A stretch of DNA of 64,000 nt from contig JAJHTX010000001.1 of NCBI GenBank assembly GCA_032164295.1, forward strand, positions 1,550,001 through 1,614,000. The letters run 5' to 3'. Under the pieces are notes generated by a model. It had not been told where the DNA came from, made no database searches, and was given only the letters and a program-made list of their open reading frames with translations. The translations under genes were made by a program, and so were the position numbers. Within the stretch, counting starts at the first letter, position 1; each line of letters opens with the position of its first letter. Origin of the DNA: Inonotus obliquus. Its lineage: Eukaryota; Basidiomycota; Agaricomycetes; Hymenochaetales; Hymenochaetaceae. Of this stretch, positions 35,446 to 46,293 are shown piece by piece.

Positions 35446-37157
35446 ATGGCAGTCAGATCAGACGACATGAAGGATAGAAGACCACGTATAAGGCACTCCG
35501 AGGCACAGCTCGCAGCTTTAAATGAGCTTTATGAGGAGAACGAGTTCCCCTCTCTTGACGAGAGGGCTGCCCTCGCTGAAAGCATCGGCATGTACGTTTA
35601 GCCCACCCTTCTTCAACCTTGTCGTCGTCTTTCATTCCTCCCGTCCTCCATTCCTTCCCTGCTCTTCTCTCCCTCGGACTTGTCTTACAAAGGCCGCATA
35701 TCTTACACGCTCTTTTTTATAATTCCCATTTAGGGATCCGAAAGCAGTTAATGCTTGGTTTGCCAATAAACGCTCTGCCACTAAAAAGAAGACTCGAGTC
35801 GCTAGTCACCCTTACAACACTCCTCCGCCAACTTCCCGCATAGAAGACGACTACGACGACATGTCTCGTAATCACTCCCGGCTCTCTACTCCCCTCAGTT
35901 CGATGGACTTTCAGTCCGTCCCGACTTCCGACAATGATATCGGCAATCCTGATAATCGCCATGTGTTCGACAGCGAGGTCTCCGCAGGGGTTCCCCGCCG
36001 TATGCGTATTCGTCCGACACCGAAGCAACGCGAGGAGTTGGAGAGGCTCTTTGAGATCAACACACACCCGTCTAGGGAAGAACGTGCGGCACTTGGCGAG
36101 AGAATTGGAATGTACGTGTTTTACTTATTACAGCTTTGATCCGTTGCTTACTTTTTCGACTTTGTCGCTAGGCGGTATCAAAGTGTCACCAACTGGTTTC
36201 AAAACATGCGGTCGGTTATGAAGAAGAGGACGGAAGAGCAGGATGTGGATTTCCACTCGGTTTCCGGTTCTCAACGTGGAGGTTATGATACGCCCGGTCA
36301 AAGCTCAGCTCCGGATAGGTACCCTTCTCTTCCTCCTGCGGCAACCCACCCATCCCTATCTGCGTCCATGCCCTTGTATGCCTCCACCGCTCGCTCGGCG
36401 CCCTATGGTCAGGTACCGGGGCCAGACCATTACAAACTCCCTTCAGGTGGACACCAGCGAAGACCATTGAATGGCGAGTCCTTGACAAGACCTAGACGGA
36501 CTCGGCCAGATCCATATCAGCTGGAAGCACTCAAGAAGCTGTTCGCAAGGAACCCAAATCCGTCTATCGAGGAAAGGGGTGCGCTGGCACTCGAGATCGG
36601 AATGTATGTTATATTATTAATCACTGGGTGATTCTTCTCAGTATCGCTGATCGTCATTGTACCTATTTAGGGATATTGGGAAGGTAACTAATTGGTTCCG
36701 CAATCTCCGTCAGACGGCAAGGAAACGTGCGCTCAAGGTGAATAACGACGATGGGGATGAGAGTATGGATTACGACGACTCGGCACCTGTTTCCAGGGCT
36801 AGCACCCCTTTGTTCCCGTCAGCGTATTCATCTTCTTCGGTATCCGTAGATGACGATGTGGAGCATATGGATTTAGACGCGCCGCGCTATTACGAGCGAC
36901 CGCACCACCAGCCGCATTCCGATGGAGGTAGCGAGGAGGACTATGAGGAGGCCGTCACTCCTCCCCCTGCTCCTCGGTCAAGTGCGAGAAGACGTATGGA
37001 CGTCGGGTTCCTGACCGGATCGAATGATGACCTGCCTATACCGCATGCATCTGCTAAATCTTTCATGACTAGTTCATCGACTCCTTCTGTTGCACCTCCG
37101 TCCATGGAGGATGCACTGTTATTGCTGGGCTTCTCGCAGCGCACTGTGCATTGGTAA
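35446..37157 (+). CDS. Triple-homeodomain transcription factor
   Basis: Nuclear DNA-binding protein with three homeodomains. Four exons (35446-35591, 35734-36111, 36172-36603, 36671-37157) give 480 residues. The domains lie at about 11-70, 137-195 and 282-340, with recognition helices VNAWFANKRS, VTNWFQNMRS and VTNWFRNLRQ; each keeps the invariant Trp, Phe, Asn and Arg. None has the three-residue TALE insertion. Linkers are Ser/Pro-rich, and the tail is acidic with a long Ser/Asp and Pro stretch. All three introns fall at the same codon (Ile-Gly-Met, split AT|G) before helix 3, one in each homeobox. Start is uncertain: 35446 is preferred because the upstream frame (from an ATG at 35311) is a CT-rich low-complexity tract; 35467 is also possible. 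Confidence 0.88.
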
Positions 37158-38390
37158 GCATTGCCTCAGTTTTCCCCTACAGGCGCTGTTTCTGATCATC
37201 CGTCTGATCTAGATAAAAATAAGTGGTAGGAATCATCTTTGGCGGACTGATTATCTATAATTGTAATTCCATCATACACGTTGCGTGCAGGACTGTTGAT
37301 ACTCCCTATGTTACGACCACGTCATCTTCGTCATGCCTGTTAATACTTTGTCTCAATTTGCCGCCGATTGTTGTGGTTGCTGCAACTTTGGTTGGTTGTA
37401 AAGACGTCCCAGGGACAATTCACTTTGGTTTTCCTACCTATTTCTTTTGCATCTGTGCTGCCATTCCCCGTTCTAGTATCCTCGTCACCCACCCGGTTTC
37501 TTGATCTTGTTCCCAACGATACCTGATTTCCTGATTTCCTTACCCCTGCATGTTTTGTTCTTGTACCCTGCTGAACCCGTTCCCTGTAAATGACACCGCT
37601 AAACCTTGATCAGGGTGTTCGTATACAGTCCCCACCCAAACGCCGCCCTTGTTCATTCTCCCTTCCCTCTTGTTTCCCTTTCTCTTGCTTTCCTCTTTCG
37701 TCTTTCTTCGTCTTTCTTCCCTGTTCCCTCTCATGCTGCATTGTTCATCATTATTGACAACCCCTTTTACCAGCAAAACCCCCTCCCCAGAGGCTGATTA
37801 TCAAACTCCCAGCTCCGTGTTGTAGCTCACTTTTTTATTTGAAATCTAATTAGCAACCCTGACTTATTTTATTGACCATCACAATTCACATTTATGAATG
37901 AAAGCAATTGAGTGTGCCTTTGTTTGTGAATTCTGCTCTCCGCGTCCATATTACTTATCTCGGTCGGATAACATTACAATAGTAGCGATGATATTGAAGT
38001 GGATACGGATACGGGACGTAGTCGTACTTGGCTCTGGTCTTTAGCATACATCGAAGTTTATTGTACGCACGCTGTCCGTTAGCCGTTGTCGGGTGAAGCT
38101 TGTTCGATTGGAATGGAATGTATCTGTAACCTGTATACTGAATACTGATTGAAATAAGAAATAAGAGCACGAAGATCCTATTGTCAAAGCGGGAAGGTTA
38201 TATATGACATAATGCTGATGTCGATCGATGTCGCCAGTCCAGTATGAGTGACGATAGAATAGAATGGGTGGTTAGCAGCTAATTCAGATATGCAGATATT
38301 CTGATTCTGATTTCGGATGGTTTTGATTGTTTTCCGAGTAGGGAGACCGGAGATCGTATTCGTATTCATCGATCATCGGCGGGTTGGTAT

Positions 38391-38420
38391 ACTCATCTCA
38401 ACTCAACTAACTCAACTCAC
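38391..38420. repeat. Imperfect CTCAA tandem repeat
   Basis: Several CTCAA/CTAA units in a row (CTCATCTCAACTCAACTAAC and on). Non-coding, part of the cryptically simple desert. Confidence 0.7.
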
Positions 38421-39186
38421 GGACGGGTCAAGCTTAGGAGGTTTAATCAAAGATGCATATGCTTAGAGACCGAGATGTTCAAGAGTGCTCTAGGTGCTCT
38501 GATGAGACGGGATGGTGGGATCTCGTGGAATTCAAACGAATGAATCCGTGTAATGTATGTACTGTATGGATGTATGGAAGTATCTTACCAGTGATTCTTG
38601 ACTACGAATTCGTCAACGTCAATCGATTCTCTCTTTCCCTAGACTCTTTCTTCCTAGACTCTTTCTCTCTTTCTCATCTCATCTCCATCCACTGGCTCTC
38701 GTCGCTATCAATTCAGCAATTCGAATTTCTCGAATTTCTCGAAGTCTCGACTCGGATAATGGATTATCGGATAACGAATTACTTTGAGCCTGGGAAGAAA
38801 TAGATATTGACGTTCGATATACAGAAAAAAAAGAGAAAGAGAAAGAGAAGTACTACATAGTGTGTCAGTGAGCGGACGCCTCGGATTTCACATGAGAAAG
38901 AAAGTTGAAGTTGGGTTGTTTAGATTGTAAGAACCTAAGAGCTCTTTTCTCCTTTCTCTTCCACCTCCACCCATCCGTTCGCTAAAGACTCGGGAGTCGG
39001 ATGTGCTGATATGTGACCGGTATGGTATATGATGTATCCCTGTTTCAAATCCACGACTCAGATTCTTTCTCATACACTTGCTTGCTTGCTTTCCTATGAC
39101 TCGTATGACTGCAGTAGTGTGCGGACCCACACCCACGGAGCCGGTTTCCGATTCTACTCTACTACTCTGCTCTGTCTTCAGACGTC

Positions 39187-39242
39187 ATCTTCTTCATCTT
39201 CTCCAATTTCTCCAATTTCTTCAAGTTCTTCAAGTTCTTTCC
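39187..39242. repeat. Imperfect TTCTTCAAG/CCAATTTCT repeat
   Basis: Duplicated CCAATTTCT units are followed by duplicated TTCAAGTTC units within 56 bp, a sign of replication slippage. Non-coding. Confidence 0.65.
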
Positions 39243-39360
39243 CCCTCTCGCCGGCTCTCGGAATTCTCATGAGTTGCGTCTTCAATTTCCGGGAGATAGA
39301 AGATGGGAGATGGGAGATGGAAGATAGAAGACGAAAGAAACGCATACACATACCGAATAC

Positions 39361-39410
39361 ACGCACCCACGTACCCACGTACCCGATCCTAAACCCGTAT
39401 CCGAACCCGA
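39361..39410. repeat. CCCACGTA / CCCGTA short repeats
   Basis: ACCCACGTACCCACGTACCC followed by degenerate ACCCG units. Resembles no telomere repeat (TTAGGG) and is too short to be a telomere remnant. Confidence 0.6.
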
Positions 39411-42159
39411 AGAGCTTCTTGGTTACTGACTCTACTATACCTTGGCAATGGCAATGGCAATGACATGAGTCCCGTAACGGACGGACTTACACGGAGTCAC
39501 GGACACGCGGATTCTGGAAGTACTCCTTAAGCTTGATCGCTATTCGGAAATGAAGGGACAGAAGTCACGGTGTTAAGAAGCGGGGGGCATGCATATGTTC
39601 CGAGTCCTTTCGTGTGTGTGTATGAAGCGGTTACGGGTACGTGGAAGGTTGGAAGGAACGGATGCGGATGCGGATGCATCCCGATCGATCAGAGTGAGAA
39701 TGAGAAATGCGAGAGCCTCAGCTTGTCCTGGGTGCCAGTGAGGCGGCTCCGAGTCTTTCACGCATGCATGTCTGTTGCTTAGGATACATGAAAGGGCCTC
39801 CTTAACAACAAAACGACCGAAATCTCTTGTACGAATTTAGCTTTACGAATGGCGATTGTTTCGCAAACCTACTGCAAATCTACATCCGCAGCGTTGTTCA
39901 TAGTGGATGAATGAATGGATGGATCTGGATCTGCGTGTGGCTGGATATGGTATTTATAAGATCACTGACCGGCGGAGTAAAATCCAAAATTGGTGAAATA
40001 CTCTATGGAGCGCTGGGACGGTGTCGACGGACTCGGACTCGGGAGCTATGGAACTGGCATGGAATACGACGGGTTCGTCTTGTGTATTCTATCTTCTGAA
40101 CTGACCTGAGTTGTACGTGAGCTTATCTACCAGCTGTTCTCTTCATGACTACGTTGAGCCAGCAAGAGCACTAGAACAATACAATGAAAGTGGAACACGG
40201 GTACCTTGTCAACGGACAGGGAATCCAGGATAAACCTTTATCGAAAGAAAAATTGTTTTTCGACTCGTATGGCCGAACAACTTGAAAACGGGGTCGTGAC
40301 GAACGACTAGCGACGTCTGAGTCCTGAGTCCCGAGTCCGGCTGCCAGTGCCTCGCGCTGCATCCAAGATTCAGGAGTCTCCGAATCAAGGAATCAAGGAA
40401 AAATCTTCTAGCCACTTTTTTCTCACTTTATATATTGTGGCATGTAGGCGTATGCGCCCACCCGGCCCCAGACCATAGGCGAAATTGCAGCGAGGCAACA
40501 GTGAACACAGCCTGGGTCGGCGTTAGACGCGTGTTGTATTAGCGTCAGCATTGTCGGATACATCGGTCTTTACTTATTTTTGTGGGTGTGTGCGCGTAGT
40601 GGGTTCGGCTTGCGTAGCTGAAACGAAACGAGTTGCGAGCAAGAAGGAAGAAGGATTGACCGAAAGAAATGAAAGTAGACTTGATCAACCATCTCACATC
40701 CCAGCCATACCAATACACGCCTCTCACATCAATGATCGGGCGATTCAACTCACGAATCAACAAGTGACCTTCCAACAAAGCGAAGGGAAGGTCTGAGCTG
40801 GCTCACTCACTCACCATTTCTTTTTACTCTCTTTCTTTCGTTTTTCCGTTATTCCTGAAACACTTACGTTGTTTGTATAACTTTTCCTATCTTCCCAGCC
40901 CCTTTCTCCCCTGGAACGAACGGCGTCAAAATACGCACTATTGACGCTACTAACTGACACTTTCTCGCACGGATGTTCAACAAGGCCGTGGACCGTGGAC
41001 CGTGGTTTGGTTATTCGGAGCGGAACAAGCTTAGGGCCTTGGGCTATTCGTAATTCTGTGGTGGTGGTCGATCGATTTGTAAATCCTTTTTTTTTTTGAC
41101 ACTGCCGTACTCGTCCAGACCGAGCGAGCGACCGCCGAGCTCAGATCAGGAGAAGAAGAAAAAACAAGCGCGGAAAATTGGATAATGACGAATTGCGCTC
41201 GAAACGGCATAGGGGAAGGAAAGGATCGATGAATAGATGGGACTCGGATGGGATTGCATTTGAATTGGTTTGTCTCCGAGGCCGTCGTTTAGCGCTGAAT
41301 ATTTTGAATGGACTCAGACTCGACTCGACCGATTCTCTCACTCTCATCTCTCATCATGGAACCTGGATTCGGTACGGTACCAATCGTCTCAGGTTGGCCA
41401 TCGACACTAGTGGATGGTCTCTAGAATCATCACGAGCACGACTCGAAACGTGGTTCAACCGCATCGGGATTCTAGGGCCCTTACACGGGTCCATCTCACA
41501 AGAAGAACTTGAACACTCCGCTTGGAAGACGGAAGACGGAATCAAATCGTGTTCGTCTTCAATGTTGTGTGTGTGTATCTTTGCATCGTGTTTGTAACGT
41601 GGCTTCAATGCATCAAACCAAAGTAAGATCCACTATCCTCTCTCTCATCATTTCATCAAATTTGATTCCGACGATTTCGGTAAACACGTTCCCCCCTCGC
41701 TTTTACAGGTCGCCGTTCATCTCGCTCGGAATCTGGCTTGGGTTGTGAGATCTCAGAACGGACGGATAATACACACGTGTTATTAATACGTACGTACATT
41801 GATCGCTTGTACGCGGCTGCGCTCAATGTCAAGGCTTGGACTCGTCCTCCCTTTCACGCCTGGACAAAATTTTCACCTTTCTTTCACTACAAGGCGTCGG
41901 GCTTGTGTGTGAAACGAAGTACTTCGAATCCGGAATCAGCAATCAACAATCCGTGACCGTTCAGTTTCTCCATAGGGAAACTTACACGTTTCTCTCTTCC
42001 TCTCTTCCTCTCTTCCAAGTCTTCTATTCCTCACACCCCTCAGCTCACGTCTCACGTACTTTTACCGAGTGAGGATGCATTCTCCCCGAGCCACGCGTAT
42101 TCCATTCGTCCATTCATCCCATCTGAACGTTTTTGTACAGTCCTTCCCAGAGTAATGTC

Positions 42160-42210
42160 CGACTGCCGACTGCCGACTATCGACTATCGAGTATCGACTA
42201 TTGATTACCG
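42160..42210. repeat. CGACTGC/CGACTAT 8-10 bp tandem repeat
   Basis: About six successive variants of CGACTGC, CGACTAT and CGAGTAT make up 50 bp. This is the clearest tandem array in the desert. Non-coding. Confidence 0.7.
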
Positions 42211-43047
42211 CCTCCGATACACCTGTCAATCTCTAATCGAACACCTGGTGGCGAGGCCGAGAGAAATTTCTACGCAGAATCACAGACTCATGCGTAGTCT
42301 CCTTTTTGTCTCTCTCTCTCTATGTGGCCTTGTGTGGCTCGTAGCTTTCAGTACGAATTTAGAAAGTTGGTTCCCATACTCGTTCCTGATGATCGTGTAT
42401 CGATTAGAGTAATCCTCTTTGCTTTATACGTCTAATAGTATTAGTATTAGTAGTAGTGTTGACACTTTGCACTGAGCCGAGTCTATATTTACGAGACTCG
42501 GAGGCGAGTCTCTTCGGTTCATTGCATTGCAATACTAATTCGCATTGATATTCGGGTATCTACTCTACTTTATTGTACATAATATTCTCTTGCCCTTCGT
42601 CATCATCAATATTGATAATAATATACCTTTCCCCTTCCTTTTTGTTTCTCAATGTCGTTGTGATATGTGATGATGATATTGAGGGTATTTGCGCGTCCAG
42701 TTATCGCAGTACCATCGTTCGGTCAATCTTTCGCTTTATAGTCGTTTTCTCATCCTCATCATGTTAATGTTCTTTCATATTCTTGAGTCTTGAGTCTTGA
42801 TTTCTCACTGTGATATAATGATATATACGTTTTCAGCATCCGCGAACGCGAACGCCACCATGCATATGACGAAGTACTCATTAATATTGTCCTCCCGAAT
42901 TGCAAACTGCAAACCACAGCCACATTTTTTATACCCGCGACCGGACGGACGCCGTACTCTATCCGTACGAATAAAACGCGCATCAAGACACAGCCCACGA
43001 GTACACGAAATAACATACACGTACACACGCACCGTAGTCGATGACAT

Positions 43048-43130
43048 TCGCGGATAGAGGATAGAGGATAGGGATGCGCGGATACATATAGCTGTATGCC
43101 GTATGCCGTAACCGTAAGCCGTAAAGACAC
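43048..43130. repeat. GGATAGA and CCGTATG short tandem repeats
   Basis: Three GGATAGA units are followed about 25 bp later by repeated GCCGTATGCCGTAACCGTAA units. Non-coding. Confidence 0.65.
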
Positions 43131-43497
43131 AGCACACATACACAAAATATTAACTTACATGTAGTAATTTGATATTCTTATCCCCGACAGACAGATCCTC
43201 CATTTCGCAGTTTAGGAGAGAAAACACGTTGTCAAAAAAAACCCATAAATCCAAAATTAAAATGCGATCGCGAGCGAGCGAGGAGTGAGCCGCGAAGATG
43301 CAGTGCGCCGCCACTGATAAGTACTAGTCCTCTTCACACATGCACAGCACACAGGTAGGTATTAGCGCTTAAGTCGCGCCTTTTGTTTTCATGATATCTG
43401 CGATTTCTTTCGTTCTATCTATGGGGAGTAGTGGGATCAATCAGTAAATACAGCTTCTTTCAGTTTGAGTGAGAGTTCAGTTCAGGAATAGGTAGGA

Positions 43498-43530
43498 TTG
43501 GATGGATGGATGGATGGATGAATGAATGGG
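43498..43530. repeat. (GGAT)n microsatellite
   Basis: Five GGAT units passing into GAAT units. A simple repeat with no evident role. Confidence 0.75.
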
Positions 43531-44187
43531 GAGATGCGAATAACTTGAAACGTTGTGCAAGAAAACTTTTTTTGGTAATTGCCAAAAAAAAAGAACATGA
43601 GAAGAAAACCTTGATGGATGCATAAAATGGAAACCACAATCACAAATCACAATCACAATTCGTAGCTTCAGCCGCAGCCGCAGCCACCCGCGCGCCCGCC
43701 TCATGATTCATTGCTGTTGAACCGAATGGAAGGAGCGGTCCGTTCACGATGGGAATAAGAACGACGAGCGGGTATTGCAGCTCATGAGAAGCGTAATTCA
43801 CTAAGCGGGTAGAATGGTAAAAGGTAGCGTAGGTGAGAAGAAATGAATGGATTAAAAATGCGGGAGAACAGTAGAATATCGAAAGCAATGAACATAGCGG
43901 GAAATCGTAAGCAGTCGTAACCGGTTGGGTGGATGCCTGACTGTACTGTACAAATGAGGAGATTTTTCGTGTCACGGATGAGAAAAAAATAAAACGAAGA
44001 TGTTGCGGTTGCGAATCCCGTGTCGAAAGAAGAATTGCGGGTAATGATACGAAGCGTGCGAGTGTCCATGGCTAGCGAGGGACATGAATGCGAGGGCGGA
44101 TACTCGGAATTATCATCGTCTGAATAGCATAATCGAATGTGTTGGTCATAAGCAGACGTGCTCAACTGGCGTAGTCGAAAAATCATT

Positions 44188-45399
44188 TCAGAAGGCGACA
44201 CGCGCAACGAGATACGCAACGCTCGCAGCGCCAAAGGCGAGACTCGTCAGAGTTCTGTGAGATTTGGCCGAGGAGGAAAGAAGGGAGGACAAGCGTGAGC
44301 TTGGCAAGGAGCGAGAAGAGACGAATGCATACGACGTGAACGACATTGCTGGAGCTGCGAATATCGCAAGGCAATCGAAGCAACTGCCTGCTGGTCCGCG
44401 CTGGGCGAGGAAATGCCTTGCGCAGGCACTTCGCCGATGAATCTTGTCAATGAATTGGGTAGCGGAGCCTATACAAATAATAGGGTAACAAAGCGGTGAT
44501 TAGTACAGTCATTTATTTGACGGGAGAAATGAAAGAGCATGAGGGCCAAGGAACTTACTCTGGAGAGCAATGCTCGGCTCATCATCGGCCGGCGCCTTGA
44601 GATGCAGCTCACGCAGGAGCCGTCCAATCGTAATTGCCGGATCCTCAATTTCACGTCGCTCCGGACTTTGGGAAATGCGAACGAGCGCACCAAAGTCGCA
44701 GGGACTAGAGCGGCGCGGTGACTTCTTGCTTTCCGGTTCTCCAGACGTCGCCGTCGAAATCGGAGTCGTAATAGAAGGGGATGCCTGCGTCCGCTCAAAA
44801 CGCTGCGTGCACCCAAATTCCGCAAGCACGCTGCGGGCGAAGCGCCAAGCAGTCGTCTTCTCGCCCTCGCCTAGGTATGACCTCTGAACGTAGGCTCGAA
44901 GCCACTGTCCACGCGTGCCGATGTCGAGTCCTTCGAATTTCTTAAGCATACGCTTCTTTGCCTCAGAGGGGTCGCGTGGGTCGTTATCCCCAATGACAGC
45001 ACAGCTGCACGCGCCACGGTAGCCGTTCTCGACCCAAGCCCAGACATCTGAGCCGTATACATCGGAGTTCCACCAGAAGCAGTCTGGACAGATACCTTCG
45101 ACGAGGGTAGACTGGTATTCCTCAAGTGCCGTGGCTGCTTCTTCCTTGAGAGACGCAAGGAGCGAGGATTGGAGGTCTGCGCGGATACGAAGGAGCAGCT
45201 CGGCGGGAAGAGCAGCTATTGACTTTGCTTGTTCGGCCAAAGTGTCGAGAGCGAGAGCATTCTGTGAGTGGAGAGCAATGATCTTGTCGAGAGTGAGCAT
45301 CTCTGGACGAGTGTATGCGACACAAGCAAGGAGGACGTCTTCCGGTCTGACGGTGACGGAGTGGGCCTCATCGTCGGGAGAGAATGCAGAGATGGGCAT
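44188..45399 (-). CDS. Conserved-looking protein of unknown function with CPDC motif
   Basis: I do not recognise this gene. Two exons (45399-44559, intron of 90 bp, 44468-44188) give 373 residues; joining them at GTAAGT...TATAG opens a further 90-codon frame, which supports the model. The first 280 residues are mostly helical and acidic, with ALPAELLLRIRADLQSSLL (a weak F-box-like look) near 65-83, then a Cys-poor stretch broken by CPDCFWWNSDVYG and YRGACSCAVIG, which could bind a metal. A Ser/Pro-rich linker with SP sites follows. The second exon codes a Ser-rich segment and ends with a hydrophobic run, LAFGAASVAYLVARVAF, long enough for a tail anchor. TATA-like sequence about 105 bp upstream of the ATG supports expression. 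No function is proposed. Confidence 0.7.
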
Positions 45400-45499
45400 T
45401 GTTGTTGTTGTCGTGAGATGAGTGTATAGAGTACAGGTACACTGGGGGAGGATTGAGAGGGGGGTTGACCGAGAGTGAATAAAAGAGGGGAGTGATATA

Positions 45500-45511
45500 T
45501 TTATTTATATA
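45500..45511 (-). promoter_or_regulatory. TATA-like element of the unknown 373-residue gene
   Basis: TATATAAATAAA on the minus strand, about 105 bp before the ATG at 45399, in a region that is otherwise purine-rich on plus (pyrimidine-rich on the coding strand). Confidence 0.45.
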
Positions 45512-46293
45512 ATAAGAGGTTGTCATTGGTACGGACACTGGAAGGAGTCATCGAGCGAATTAGGTGATAGTCGGACCAAACAAGATCAAGTGTCGGCTAT
45601 GCCTTGAAACGGTATCCCAGTTCCATTCCATTCCCACGATCACTCTCTTCCACTCCTATTGTCACTCTCCCTTTTCTAGCAGCACTCATATACACCCGCA
45701 CCTTCTCAACAATTACCATACAAACGAATCTACATTCTATTTAATCGTATCTAAAAGTTACCGCATTAGGTGGCAATGTGTGGCAATGTGATGTCTATTG
45801 ACCAACATCGCCGCAGAGATCGGCCGTCGGTCCGCGCCACCGTCCTTCGCTTCGCTTACGGGTTGCATGCGACCAGCACAGCCTCCTCGGCGCTACATAA
45901 GCACTACTAACTTTTCTCTCCGTTCATTGCAAATCACATTCAAAACAATTAGCCGTCCACGTCGGAACTAAATACTAAGTAGTATATGTAGACAGAGCCA
46001 CTCTTTTGTTCATCTTGATAAATGCACACACACATCATAAAACAAGACCTGTCCGCGATCGCTAAGCCGCCCGGTCAAACAATTCAAGAATAGACAAAAA
46101 AAGAAAAAAAGGGGGATATCAAATGGTAATGCAGTCGAAGGATCGAATAGAATCGGAATCAGCTCTGCTTATAGTTTAAACAAAAAGGAAACAACGGATA
46201 AAAGAATAACTGTACAGTATGAGTAATCGATACTAGCGGATGATCCTCTCGCAGATTGTACGGTGGTAAGGCGGAACATACACCCAATCATCT
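45512..46293. other. Intergenic, no gene seen
   Basis: About 0.8 kb between two minus-strand genes. A-rich segment at about 46095-46115 (GACAAAAAAAGAAAAAAAGG). No supported frame. Confidence 0.6.

Larger units (their letters stand above)
37158..44187. other. 7-kb convergent gene desert of cryptically simple DNA
   Basis: Between the 3' ends of the triple-homeodomain gene and of the unknown gene on the minus strand there are 7.03 kb without any frame I can support. The longest frames (for example 39029-39463, 41178-41597, 42759-43145) are low in complexity or unlike any known protein, and lack splice-supported extensions. The DNA is crowded with short imperfect tandem repeats, listed as separate entries where clear. 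No tRNA or rRNA was recognised in it. CT-rich sequence at about 37600-37730 may belong to a transcript end or an unseen transcript. Confidence 0.7.

Noticed and set aside
35446..37157. TALE-class or mating-type homeodomain gene
   Set aside because: No three-residue loop insertion between helices 1 and 2, no divergent HD1/HD2 partner gene nearby, and three domains in one chain.
38453..38803. 116-codon plus-strand frame in the desert
   Set aside because: The second half is encoded by slippage-type repeats (CTCTTTC, GAATTTCTC), giving low-complexity Phe/Leu/Ser; no domain.
39361..39410. Telomere-like repeats
   Set aside because: Units are CCCACGTA and degenerate CCCG, not CCCTAA, and span only 50 bp.
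39029..39463. 144-codon plus-strand frame in the desert
   Set aside because: Product is mostly Ser runs and repeats translated from TTCTTC-like DNA.
41178..41597. 139-codon plus-strand frame in the desert
   Set aside because: Residue pattern matches no family, no splice-supported extension, antisense frame 41354-41608 is equally open, and it sits in repeat-rich DNA.
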